Below, piece by piece: positions 18,901 to 26,286 of a stretch of DNA of 54,221 bases. The notes below the pieces were generated by a model, which saw only the letters and a program-made list of their open reading frames with translations, searched no databases and had not been told where the DNA came from. A program made the translations under genes and the position numbers. The first letter of the stretch is position 1. Each line of letters opens with the position of its first letter. Source of the stretch: CAZBWP01 sp964630265 (GTDB lineage: Bacteria > Pseudomonadota > Alphaproteobacteria > Rhodospirillales > Defluviicoccaceae); contig CAZVRW010000020.1 of NCBI GenBank assembly GCA_964630265.1, forward strand, positions 1-54,221, in the 5' to 3' direction.

Positions 18901-19081
18901 GTGGACGCAGCTCGCCACCGCGATCGTCTTCGGCCTCGCCTTTTCCACCGTGCTGACGCTCATCGTCACGCCCTCGGCGCTGATGTGGAAGGCCAACCTC
19001 GCCGCCTGGCGCGCCCGCCGCCGTGCCCGCCTTGCCACCCCGCCCCGCGCGCCGATCGACCTCCCCCGCGCCGCCGAATAG
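15905..19081 (+). CDS. RND multidrug efflux pump, inner-membrane permease subunit (AcrB-like)
   Basis: A 1058-residue proton-driven pump with the standard twofold plan: a first membrane helix near residues 11-30, a large periplasmic loop, helices 2-6 (about 335-490), helix 7 near 530-550, a second loop and helices 8-12 (about 860-1020). In helix 4 the AcrB Asp pair is replaced by one Asp plus Gly (LVDGAIVVTEL). In helix 10 the AcrB relay Lys position reads VVNNNIVLID. The proton path therefore follows a variant subfamily. The substrate is unknown; the PadR regulator suggests aromatic or toxic small molecules. No outer-membrane channel gene follows, so a TolC-type protein elsewhere must be used. 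Confidence 0.92.
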   Translation: MSPIDAALARSRTVLAALVLVLVAGIIAFIEIPKESEPDINIPIIYVSLSLEGISPEDSERLLLRPVEIELRTIEGVKEMRSKGFEGGGYVLLEFDAGFDADRALNDVRDKVDIAKAKLPEEAEEPMVSEVNFSLFPVVVVALSGDLPERSLLRLARDLEDRLESIPSVLKVEIAGDREEVVDVLIDPIATESYGLAPADAFTIVRDSNLLVAAGAQDTGQGRFAVKVPGLFETAKDIMDLPVKVDGDTVVRLRDIASVRRTFKDAEGFARVDGRPALALEVSKRSGENLIATVEAVRTAVAEEQAAWPDGLRQAVHVAFIQDKSEDIRTMLNDLQNSVVFAVLLVMIVIVAALGVRSAALVGVAIPGSFLAGILVLSALGLTINIVVLFSLILAVGMLVDGAIVVTELADRKMIEGEPPKRAYALAAKRMAWPIIASTATTLAAFLPLLFWPGVVGEFMKFLPITLLATLSASLLMALVFVPTLGAVIGRPGTADPETMKSLSGGDTADLNHLRGVTARYVRVLGAALKHPGKILLATVILLIGVQATYATFGKGVEFFPDVEPEIAKLQVRARGNMSWFEKDALMRLVEARIQDMDEFATVYTRTGTPETSEEAEDIIGTITLEFVFWEDRRPASEILADVRARTADIAGIFVDSREEEGGPPIGKPVQLELSSRVPEALEPAVERVLTGLQTVAGLQNIEDSRPLPGIDWRVDIDRAQAAKHGISVALLGNAVQMVTTGMKAGEFRPDDSDEEIDIRVRYPRDFRTLDMLNAIRISTDAGPVPIANFVTPRPEPRVSAINRTDSRRVMTIKADVAEDVLADDVVKEIQAWLEGADLDPRVSVAFKGEDEEQKKAEAFIGKAFGVAIFLMAIILVTQFNSFYSAGLILAAVVFSTIGVFIGLLLTGQPFGIVMGGIGVIALAGIVVNNNIVLIDTFDRLHAQSGDARDAILKTGAQRLRPVMLTTITTILGLLPMVFGVNIDFLARHITVGAPATQWWTQLATAIVFGLAFSTVLTLIVTPSALMWKANLAAWRARRRARLATPPRAPIDLPRAAE

Positions 19082-19099
19082 ATGACGGGGGATCCGCCG

Positions 19100-19879
19100 A
19101 TGACCGTGGCCCTCGCCTGTGAGGTGTTCGCGGCCGGACCGCCGATGGTGGTGCTGCACGGCCTGTTCGGCTCGGCGCGCAACTGGCAGTCGATCGCCCG
19201 CCGGCTCGCCGACGATTACCGCGTGTTCACCGTCGATCTCCGCAACCACGGTGCCTCGCCGTGGGCGCCGACCATGACCTATGCCGAGATGGCCGACGAT
19301 CTGGAAATGTTCTGCGCCGCGCGCGAGGCGGCGCCGGCGGTGCTGCTCGGCCACAGCGCCGGCGGCAAGGTGGCGATGACCTTCGCGCTCCGCCATCCGG
19401 AGCTGGTGGAGGCGCTGATCGTCGTCGACATCGCCCCGGTCGCCTATGCCCACGATTTCCGCGCCGAATTGGCGGCGATGCGGGCGGTGGATTTCACGCG
19501 GGTGCGGCGCCGCGCCGAGGTGGAGGCGGCCCTCGCCGCGCATCTGGAGGATCGGACGCTCTGTCGGTTCTTGGCGCAGAACGTCCGGAGCCGGGGCGAC
19601 CGGCTCGCCTGGAAGCCGAACCTGGACGCCATCGGCAGCGCCATGGCCGACCTCACGGACTTTCCCGACCAGACCGACCGCAGCTATCCCGGCCGCGTGT
19701 TGTTCATCAGCGGCGAGCACTCCGACTACATCGACCGGCCGCACCACGAGGCGATCTTCGCCCATTTTCCCCAAGCCGAGTTCGCCGTCGTCGCCGACGC
19801 CGGCCACCGCGTGCACGTGGATCAGCCCGAGGCCTTCCTCGCCCGGGTGACCGACTTCCTGGACAGCGCCTACGCCTGA
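19100..19879 (+). CDS. Alpha/beta hydrolase (YbfF/ABHD11-like esterase)
   Basis: A 259-residue cytoplasmic alpha/beta hydrolase. The oxyanion-region motif is VVLHGLFGSARNWQ. The nucleophile elbow is LLGHSAGGKVA, acidic residues lie in DLRNHGASPW and later ISGEHSDYI, and the catalytic His is in DAGHRVHVDQPEAF. The order and spacing match short-chain acyl esterases of the YbfF group. The ATG at 19100 is chosen because GGGGGA lies just upstream; the ATG at 19082 directly after the pump stop would add six residues. It is the last gene of the rightward efflux operon or a short separate gene. A direct role in efflux is not evident. Confidence 0.87.
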   Translation: MTVALACEVFAAGPPMVVLHGLFGSARNWQSIARRLADDYRVFTVDLRNHGASPWAPTMTYAEMADDLEMFCAAREAAPAVLLGHSAGGKVAMTFALRHPELVEALIVVDIAPVAYAHDFRAELAAMRAVDFTRVRRRAEVEAALAAHLEDRTLCRFLAQNVRSRGDRLAWKPNLDAIGSAMADLTDFPDQTDRSYPGRVLFISGEHSDYIDRPHHEAIFAHFPQAEFAVVADAGHRVHVDQPEAFLARVTDFLDSAYA

Positions 19880-19894
19880 CCGGCCGGCGCCCCG

Positions 19895-20482
19895 TCAGAT
19901 GCCGCCGCCGGCCTCGAGGGCGCCGGTGCGCTGCCACACCCGCTCCAGCAGCGCGTGCAGGTCGGGGTTGGCGAACCCCTCCTGCTCCAGCCGACGCACG
20001 GTGTTGATCAGGTAGTCGCGGTTGAGCCCGGCGCAGCCCTTGGCCCGCATGATGATCTCGGCGGCGCGCTCCGGATCGAGCGGGCCGGCGTATTGCGGAT
20101 GGCTGGGATCGGCGACATAGGTGTGCGCCATCACCGTGCCGCCCTCTGCATCACCGTGGATGCCCACCGGGGCGACCAGCGGCCGGTAGGCATAGGTCAC
20201 GAGTTCCCGCTCGTCCAGGTAGGCACGGACGGTCGGGGCGTTGGCGGCGGCGACGCGAAACGCCAAGCCATCACAGGCGCCGCCCGGCATCAGCCCCAGC
20301 ACCAGTCCGGGTTGGTCCGGCGTGCCGCGATAGTGGTGGGAATAGACGCAGAAGGCGCGGTGATAGCCGGCGAGCCGCGCCCGGTGACTTTCCAGGTAGG
20401 CGAAGCCGGGGTTCCACATCAGCGAGCCATAGGCGAACACCCAGAAATCGCTGTCGTCCTCGTCCACCCGTGCACGGGTCAT
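19895..20482 (-). CDS. ChaC-type glutathione-specific gamma-glutamylcyclotransferase
   Basis: A 195-residue enzyme of the ChaC group that splits glutathione into 5-oxoproline and Cys-Gly. The substrate-binding loop FAYGSLMWNPGF is near residues 14-25 and the catalytic Glu lies in YLDERELVTYAYRP. Family-specific HRAFCVYSHHYRGTPDQPGL and GCAGLNRDYL are present. The ATG at 20482 overlaps the stop of the upstream Kef-type antiporter gene (ATGA), so the pair is translationally coupled. Kef systems are controlled by glutathione or its adducts in enterobacteria, which makes the pairing functionally sensible: one protein consumes the ligand that may gate the other. That link is inference. Confidence 0.9.
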   Translation of the reverse strand: MTRARVDEDDSDFWVFAYGSLMWNPGFAYLESHRARLAGYHRAFCVYSHHYRGTPDQPGLVLGLMPGGACDGLAFRVAAANAPTVRAYLDERELVTYAYRPLVAPVGIHGDAEGGTVMAHTYVADPSHPQYAGPLDPERAAEIIMRAKGCAGLNRDYLINTVRRLEQEGFANPDLHALLERVWQRTGALEAGGGI

Positions 20483-22131
20483 GGCGCCGCCTCCGATGCC
20501 GTTTCCTCCTGCCGCGCCTGCCACAGGTCGATCAGCGCGCCGGTGAGCTTCAGCCCGGTCTCCGTCGCCTCCTGACCCACCGGCGTGAGCCCGGCCTTGC
20601 GAAGGCTGAGGATCGCCTGCTCACCGCCGCCGCGAACCAGGATCTGCAGGTTGGGAAACGCATGTCGGTGCAGCGTCGCCAAGCCTTCCGCCACGCCGGC
20701 GCTGCCGGTGGTGACGACCACGGCGAGGGCCTCGTGGGCGCGCACGCCACGCAACACCTCCTGATGCAGCGCATTGCCGAAGAAGATCGGCTCGTTCTCG
20801 GCCCGGGCCGCGCGGATCGTTTCCGGCCGCAGCTCGAGAATGACATAGGGAATGCCATAGGCTTTCAGCATCCGCGCGACGATGCGTCCGACCTCGCCGT
20901 AGCCGACGATGATGACGTGGTCGCGGATCTCCAGCCGATCACCGGCGAGGTCGGAGGCGTCGGCGAAGCCGCGGTTCTCAAACCAGGCGATCAACCAGCG
21001 ACCGGCGCCGACCAGCAGCGGTGTCGCCATCATGGTGACGGCGACGATGGCGATCAGCAACCGCGCCGCGTCCATCACGAACAGCCCGACGGCCGCGGCG
21101 GCGCCGAAGGCGATGAAGGCCACCTCGCCGCCCTGGGACAACAGCCCGCCGAGCCGGGCGGCGCGCAGCCGCGGCACGCCCACCATCACGGCCAGCACGA
21201 ACAACAGCAGGGCCTTCCCCAGCATCAGCGCCGCCGCCAGGCCGAGCACCACCCCGGCGTTTTCGGCCACCAGGCGCAAGTCGACGACCATGCCGACGGT
21301 CATGAAGAACAGCCCCAGCAACAATCCGCGAAACGGCTCCACGTCGGCGGCCACCTGATGCCGAAACTCCGTTTCAGCCAGCAGCAGCCCGGCGAGCAGG
21401 CCGCCGAAGGCCATGGACAGCCCCGCGTGCTCGGTGCCGAAGCTGGTGCCCAGCGCCACCAGCAACGCCATGCCGACGAACACCTCCGGGCTTTTCGCCT
21501 GAGCGATGATGTTGAACACCGGCCGCAGCACCAGCCGGCCGATCAGCAAGATGACGCCGATCGCCAGCGCCGCCTTGACCACGGCGATGGCCAGTTGCTG
21601 CGCCAGATTGCCGTCGGTTTGGCTCAATGTCTCGATCAGCACCAGGATCGGCCCGACCGCTAGGTCCTGGATCACCAGGATGGCGACGGCGTTCCGCCCG
21701 GTGATGGTATTGAGCCGGCCGAGGCTGGCCAGGATCGGCAGCACGATGGCCGTCGACGACAGCGCCAGCCCGCTGCCAATGATGATCGCCTGCGGCCCAT
21801 CGAAGCCACCGAGCAGGGCGATGCCGGCGATGGCCGCCGTCGTCACCACGACCTGCAGGGCGGCGAGCACCAGCACCCGGCCGCCGATCAGGGTCAGCCG
21901 CTCGCGGGTGAGTTCCAGGCCGATGGTGAACAACAGAAAGACGACACCCAGTTCGCCCAGCGCCTGCACCGGCTCGATGTCGTGCACCAGCGCCAGCCCG
22001 CCGGGTCCGATGACGATGCCGGCCATCAGGTAGCCGACCACCGGACCGAGCCGCAGGCGCTCGAACAACGGAACGCAAATGACGGCTGCGCCCAGGATCA
22101 CCAGCACCTGGGCCAGGTGAGAATCAATCAT
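20479..22131 (-). CDS. Kef-type CPA2 monovalent cation:proton antiporter with RCK domain
   Basis: A 550-residue membrane protein. Twelve or so hydrophobic segments fill residues 5-390, beginning VLVILGAAVICVPLF, and the unwound-helix region GSGLALSSTAIVLPILASLG is characteristic. A cytosolic RCK/TrkA-N Rossmann domain follows (HVIIVGYGEVGRIVARML near 410) with the acidic ribose-binding ILELRPETI. The protein ends with a short Glu-rich tail rather than a full TrkA-C domain. It should couple K+ or Na+ efflux to proton entry during electrophile or osmotic stress. It is the first gene of a two-gene leftward operon with chaC. No KefF/KefG-type quinone reductase is adjacent. Confidence 0.9.
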   Translation of the reverse strand: MIDSHLAQVLVILGAAVICVPLFERLRLGPVVGYLMAGIVIGPGGLALVHDIEPVQALGELGVVFLLFTIGLELTRERLTLIGGRVLVLAALQVVVTTAAIAGIALLGGFDGPQAIIIGSGLALSSTAIVLPILASLGRLNTITGRNAVAILVIQDLAVGPILVLIETLSQTDGNLAQQLAIAVVKAALAIGVILLIGRLVLRPVFNIIAQAKSPEVFVGMALLVALGTSFGTEHAGLSMAFGGLLAGLLLAETEFRHQVAADVEPFRGLLLGLFFMTVGMVVDLRLVAENAGVVLGLAAALMLGKALLLFVLAVMVGVPRLRAARLGGLLSQGGEVAFIAFGAAAAVGLFVMDAARLLIAIVAVTMMATPLLVGAGRWLIAWFENRGFADASDLAGDRLEIRDHVIIVGYGEVGRIVARMLKAYGIPYVILELRPETIRAARAENEPIFFGNALHQEVLRGVRAHEALAVVVTTGSAGVAEGLATLHRHAFPNLQILVRGGGEQAILSLRKAGLTPVGQEATETGLKLTGALIDLWQARQEETASEAAP

Positions 22132-22328
22132 CGCTGCCCGACCGTGTCTGTCGCGGCGAAGGTGGCAGATGCGAGCCCCTCGCACAACACCGCCGACCCG
22201 GCAGGCGACGCCGGGCGGCTTGAGGCGATGGCAGAACGTCGGCTAAAAGGAATGCGCGGCGGGCGCTGCCCCGCCGCCCGTGGCGCCAATGCGGCGGCGC
22301 GCTCGCAGCAGTTCGTGAAGGACACGCC

Positions 22329-22517
22329 ATGACGTTGCTCGTACGCCTGATCCCCGGCCTCATCGCCGCGGTCGCCGCGTTGATTGCCATGCACCTGGTT
22401 GGGATCTTCGGCTTCGCGTCGGACACCTTTCAGATCATCGTGTTTTTCGTGATCTACATCGTCGTCGCCGTGCTCGTCGACGGGGCGATGCGCAAGTACG
22501 GCAAGGCCGACGTCTGA
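22329..22517 (+). CDS. Small two-helix membrane protein
   Basis: A 62-residue protein with two predicted membrane segments (LLVRLIPGLIAAVAALIAMH at about 3-22 and FQIIVFFVIYIVVAVLV at about 34-50) and a basic C-terminal tail (RKYGKADV) likely facing the cytoplasm. AAGGA about eight bases before the ATG gives a good ribosome site, which together with the clear hydrophobic periodicity supports a real gene. It lies divergent from the Kef gene and converges on the ABC transporter gene. I do not recognise the family. Confidence 0.65.
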   Translation: MTLLVRLIPGLIAAVAALIAMHLVGIFGFASDTFQIIVFFVIYIVVAVLVDGAMRKYGKADV

Positions 22518-22537
22518 CCGCCCACGCCGCTCGTCGC

Positions 22538-24214
22538 TCAGGGCCCACCGTCGGGCCCACCGTCGTGACCGGTGACGGCGAGCGGGGCGGGCGACGCGAC
22601 CGGCGACGCCGCCCCGGCGACGCCGGCAAGGCGCGCACCTTCAAGGGTCCAGCGGTGATCGAACGCCCGGGCGAGCGTCGCGTCATGGGTGGCGACGAGC
22701 ACGGCGCCGGCATGTTCGGCGACGATCTCAAGGAACGTCGCGCGGCCGGCCGCGTCCAGGGCGGCGGCCGGCTCGTCCAGGAGAACCAGCCCCGCCGACG
22801 ACAGGGCGAAACGCGCCAGGGCGAGGCGAGCGACTTCGCCGGACGAGAGGTTTCGGCCGGCCTCCGTCACCGTGCCGTCGAGACCACCGAGCCGCGTCAG
22901 CGTGGCCGACAAGCCGACGCGGGCGGCCACCGACTGCAACGTCGCATCGTCGGGGCGCCGTGCCAGCCCGAGGGTCATCGCCCGCCGCAGGCTGCCCGCC
23001 AGGATCGGCGGCCGGGCACCGAGATAGAGGATGGTCTCGCGACGAACCGTTGCAGCGAGGGCCGTCGGCCGCACCCCGAAGATGCTGACCCGTCCCTGGT
23101 CGGGAACCAGGAGGCCGGCGGCGAGCATCAGCAGCGTCGACTTGCCGGCGCCGTTGGCGCCTAGCAACGCCCCCTTGCCGCCGGCCTCCAGGGCTGCCGA
23201 GAAGCCCCGAACCGGGCCGGCGTCCACCGTCTCGAAGCGGAGCGCCGGGCCGGCGGCGCGTGGGCGCGTCGCCGTCTCCGCCGCCGGCAACCGCGGCGCG
23301 TCGAGCAGCGCGGTGAGCTTGACGCGGGCCGCGCAGAAGGCTCGCCAGCGGTCGCAAATGCCGGCCAGGTCGCGAAGTTGCGCAGTCATCAGGCCCAGCG
23401 CCGCCAGGGCTCCCGCGAGTTCGGCGGTCGACGCACCGGCTCGCCAACAGGCGATCGTCACCGCGACGCCGGCGACGGCGCCCGCCAGATCGGGCGCCAC
23501 CCGCAAGGCGGCGGCGCTGCGTACCTGCGCCAGGGCGGCGGCGGCGAGACCGGCTGCCAGCCGGTCCAGTCGGGCGAACTCGCGCGACAGCCGGCCCATC
23601 AGCCGCAAGTCGGGCGCCAGCGGCAGCCGCTCGCTCATGTCGGCGGCCAGCCGTGCCCGCCGCCGCCGCAGACGACGGTGCAGCGGCGCCAGGCGCTGTC
23701 CGGCCAACGCCATCGCGGCAAGTCCGAGAACCATGGGGCCGGCGGCGCCGAGGGCCGCCGCCGGGCTGAGCCAGGCCAGCACCAGCGCGGTCGCCGGCAG
23801 CGCCACGCCGGCCGAGACCAGCCGGGCCGCGCCACGGCTGGCCCAGCCGCGCAGCGCCGCCAGGTCGCCGACGAACCGCAGCGCCAGCCCGCCGGCGCGG
23901 CGACGCGCCACGTCCGATGCCGGCATCCGCGCCACCTGGGCAAACACGGCGCGGCGCATCGCCGCCGCGAAGTCCTGCCCCAGTCGCTCGGCAATCACCC
24001 GTTCGGCCCAACGGCAGCCGGCGAATAGACCGGCCGCCGCGGCCAGCATCAACAGCGCCGCGCCCGGCGGCTCCGGCTCGGTCCAATGGGCGAAAACGTC
24101 GCGGGTGGCGAAGGCGGCGAGACCGGCCGCCGCCGCTTGGCCGAGGGCGAGACCGGCGACCAGCGCGAACTGCCGGCCCCGCCCGTCGGCGAACAATCCG
24201 GGGACGCGGCTCAC
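22538..24214 (-). CDS. CydC-like ABC half-transporter (permease plus ATPase)
   Basis: A 558-residue protein. Residues 15-300 form an exporter-type membrane domain, very Ala/Leu/Arg-rich, and the nucleotide-binding domain follows from about 330. Walker A is GANGAGKST, the signature is the divergent LSSGEVARLALAR, Walker B is LVLLDEPAAALD and the H-loop is VLVATHDATLARA. The overall plan resembles CydC/CydD, but no cydAB or partner half-transporter is adjacent, so it may form a homodimer. The GTG at 24214 overlaps the stop of the upstream P-loop gene (GTGA). The frame stays open far upstream of this start, but that part is only the neighbouring gene read in another phase. The substrate is unknown. 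Confidence 0.75.
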   Translation of the reverse strand: MSRVPGLFADGRGRQFALVAGLALGQAAAAGLAAFATRDVFAHWTEPEPPGAALLMLAAAAGLFAGCRWAERVIAERLGQDFAAAMRRAVFAQVARMPASDVARRRAGGLALRFVGDLAALRGWASRGAARLVSAGVALPATALVLAWLSPAAALGAAGPMVLGLAAMALAGQRLAPLHRRLRRRRARLAADMSERLPLAPDLRLMGRLSREFARLDRLAAGLAAAALAQVRSAAALRVAPDLAGAVAGVAVTIACWRAGASTAELAGALAALGLMTAQLRDLAGICDRWRAFCAARVKLTALLDAPRLPAAETATRPRAAGPALRFETVDAGPVRGFSAALEAGGKGALLGANGAGKSTLLMLAAGLLVPDQGRVSIFGVRPTALAATVRRETILYLGARPPILAGSLRRAMTLGLARRPDDATLQSVAARVGLSATLTRLGGLDGTVTEAGRNLSSGEVARLALARFALSSAGLVLLDEPAAALDAAGRATFLEIVAEHAGAVLVATHDATLARAFDHRWTLEGARLAGVAGAASPVASPAPLAVTGHDGGPDGGP

Positions 24215-25272
24215 GCAGCCACCTCGCGCTGCGTCTGGCAATCGTGCAACAGGACGATCGCCGCCGCCGGATCGCGCAGCGCCTCGCGGCCCAGCACCGG
24301 AAGCCCGGTCGCCGCCTCCGCCTCCGCCACCGCCAGCGGCGACCGGCTGATCAGCCCGGTGAGGGCGACGGGGGTGATGCCGAGGCGCGCCAGCACGGCG
24401 ACGCCGCCCACCGCCGCCAGCGGATCGGCGACGGCATAAACGAAGCCGGCGAAGGCGCTGCGGCTCGACGGGTCGGCCAGCAGCGCGGCCGTTTCCGTCT
24501 GCAGCACGCCATCGGCGATCTCGACCACGGCGACATCGGCGCCGGCCCGTGCCGCCGCGGCCAGCAGCGCATCCAACGCCCGGGCGAGACGCGTCACGGG
24601 CTCGCGATAGGTGGAAACCATGCCGGCGTCGGTGAAATCGAGCGCCACGTGGACGCCGGCATCCCGGTAGGTGTTGAGGTCGCCGAAGGCCCCGGTCCCG
24701 GTGGCCTTGATCGCCGCCACCCGGCGCCCGGCGCGGGCTAGGCCGTGGGCGAGACTGGCGGTCGCGGCGGTCTTGCCGGCGTTCATCGACGCACCGACGA
24801 CACCGATCGCCGGCAGGTCCAGCGGCCGCGGCGCCCAGGGCAGCGCATAGCGCCGCAGATTCAGGGCGGTGCCGTCGCGATCGGCGAGCAGGCCGAGGGG
24901 CACGACGCGCGTCGGCGTCATCATGCGGTCGTGCTTCGCCCGCATGCGCCCGATGACGCCACCGGCGGCGAGAAGATCGGCGCCGGTGGGATCCAGCGCC
25001 GCCAGCCCCTCGAACTGGTCGGCGGCGTAGCGCGCGCCGCACGCCACCACGACGAGATCGCCCGCATAGAGCTCCGACGGTCGTCCCTCGGCGAGTTGCA
25101 GGTTGGTCTGCCGGCCGATCTGCTCGATCCGGCCGAGCACCAGGTCGCCCGGTTCCGCGGCGCCCACGTCCTCGATCAGGCAGGCGACATCGCGACGGAC
25201 GACCCGGCGGGTGGTGAACGCCCACTTGGCAGTGCCGGCGATGGAGACGGCAACGGGGGTCACGTTGAGCAT
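24211..25272 (-). CDS. DUF1611-like/MobB-like P-loop NTPase
   Basis: A 353-residue cytoplasmic protein. The N-terminal 140 residues are beta-rich (LVLGRIEQIGRQTNLQLAEG, then DLVVVACGARYA) and look like a small-molecule-binding barrel. From about 155 comes a P-loop domain: GVVGASMNAGKTA, RVAAIKATGTG, a segment ending DAGMVSTYREP, and VVEIADGVLQTETA as the likely Walker B strand. This recalls MobB and DUF1611/dethiobiotin-synthetase-like ATPases. No reaction can be assigned. GAAGGA precedes the ATG at 25272. It sits between an alpha/beta hydrolase and an ABC half-transporter, coupled to the latter by a GTGA overlap. Confidence 0.6.
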   Translation of the reverse strand: MLNVTPVAVSIAGTAKWAFTTRRVVRRDVACLIEDVGAAEPGDLVLGRIEQIGRQTNLQLAEGRPSELYAGDLVVVACGARYAADQFEGLAALDPTGADLLAAGGVIGRMRAKHDRMMTPTRVVPLGLLADRDGTALNLRRYALPWAPRPLDLPAIGVVGASMNAGKTAATASLAHGLARAGRRVAAIKATGTGAFGDLNTYRDAGVHVALDFTDAGMVSTYREPVTRLARALDALLAAAARAGADVAVVEIADGVLQTETAALLADPSSRSAFAGFVYAVADPLAAVGGVAVLARLGITPVALTGLISRSPLAVAEAEAATGLPVLGREALRDPAAAIVLLHDCQTQREVAA

Positions 25273-25294
25273 GGTCGGGTCCTTCACGGCTTGA

Positions 25295-25322
25295 GGGGCA
25301 GGGTTAGAGGGGCAGGGTTAGA
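25295..25322. repeat. 14-bp tandem duplication at the hydrolase stop codon
   Basis: GGGGCAGGGTTAGA occurs twice head to tail (25295-25308 and 25309-25322). On the coding strand the second copy places TAA in frame. Confidence 0.95.
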
Positions 25323-26188
25323 TCGATCAGCTGAGGGCTCGCGGCGCAGGCGGCGAAGTCGTGGCCGCAGCCGGGCAGCGTGATCAGCGAGACGCGGGGT
25401 TGCGGCAGGCGGCGTGCGGCGGCCGTAGCGGCCAGCGCAACCGTCCAGGCCCGCGCCCGCGCCAGCCGGTGGCGGCCCTGTTGCGCCTCCAGCGCCGGCG
25501 TGGAACGCGTCGTCTCGTCGGGCGTGGCATCGTCGGCGCCGACGGACACGGTGATCTCCAGCGCCAGGAACCGCTCGAGGCCGGCCGCCAGGCGGACGCC
25601 CCACGTGCCGCCCTGGCCATAGGGGAAAGCCGCGTCATCGGGGAAGGTCCACCAGCCGGCGGCACACACCGACAGCCGGCCGATCAGGTGTGGGTACAGC
25701 ATGGCGAAGCGATGGGCGAACTGGGCGCCGCCGGAATAGCCGAACAGGTCGAAGCCGGTCGCCGCGATCACGCCCTCGGCCCGCAGCTCCTGCAACAAAC
25801 CGAGAAGCGCCAGGTCGGCGCGGCGCGGCGCCACCGCCCGCTGATAGCCCGTCCAATCCGTCTCATCGAAGAGCGGCGCGATGACGACGCGGCCCACCGC
25901 CGCGGCGCGGGCGGCGAACGTCTCGGCCTGTTCTTGGGCGCCCCGGGAAATACCGTGGACCGCGACGAGAGGGCGTGCACCGGGCCGCCGGCTCTCCGGC
26001 AGCGCCAGCCAGCAGTCCAGCGCCCGCCGTCCGCGCCCGGCACGGGGGCGGAGCGCCCAGACCGGCGCCCGGCGGACGGCTGAAGGCGGGGCTGAAGGCG
26101 GGGCTGAACCCGGGGCCGGGCGCGGCGGCGGGGCGCCGCCACCGCCTGTATCGTGGGGGTCCCGGAACGCCGGTAGCGAATGAAACAT
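25304..26188 (-). CDS. Alpha/beta hydrolase with proline-rich N-terminus
   Basis: A 294-residue hydrolase. After a low-complexity Pro/Ala-rich stretch (residues 14-40, from imperfect 12-bp DNA repeats) comes an esterase/depolymerase-like core: ALDCWLALPES, LVAVHGISRGAQEQ, the nucleophile elbow LFGYSGGAQFAHRFA and a final CGHDFAAC carrying the catalytic His. It resembles PHB-depolymerase-like or feruloyl-esterase-like hydrolases; the substrate is unknown. No classical signal peptide is visible. GGGAG eight bases before the ATG at 26188 supports the start. The stop codon is created by a 14-bp tandem duplication at 25295-25322; without it the protein would end two residues later. Confidence 0.72.
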   Translation of the reverse strand: MFHSLPAFRDPHDTGGGGAPPPRPAPGSAPPSAPPSAVRRAPVWALRPRAGRGRRALDCWLALPESRRPGARPLVAVHGISRGAQEQAETFAARAAAVGRVVIAPLFDETDWTGYQRAVAPRRADLALLGLLQELRAEGVIAATGFDLFGYSGGAQFAHRFAMLYPHLIGRLSVCAAGWWTFPDDAAFPYGQGGTWGVRLAAGLERFLALEITVSVGADDATPDETTRSTPALEAQQGRHRLARARAWTVALAATAAARRLPQPRVSLITLPGCGHDFAACAASPQLIDLTLPL

Positions 26189-26269
26189 CGAAAATCTCCC
26201 GACTGTGGGCCGTTGCGGCCGGTTACTTCGGGAGAACGCCGCGGCGCGCGGGCTATTCCGGGGGCGCCG

Positions 26270-26286
26270 AAAAAAGCCGCCGGCTC
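26270..26286 (-). terminator. Weak intrinsic terminator after the subtilase gene
   Basis: Reading leftward, AGCC-GGC-GGCT forms a short hairpin at 26275-26285, immediately followed by six T. The hairpin overlaps the subtilase stop region. The stem is short, so termination may be partial. Confidence 0.35.

Noticed and set aside
22538..25225. A single 895-residue fusion of the P-loop gene region and the ABC transporter
   Set aside because: The first 330 codons are the P-loop gene read in the wrong phase; the true ABC start is GTG at 24214 overlapping the P-loop stop.
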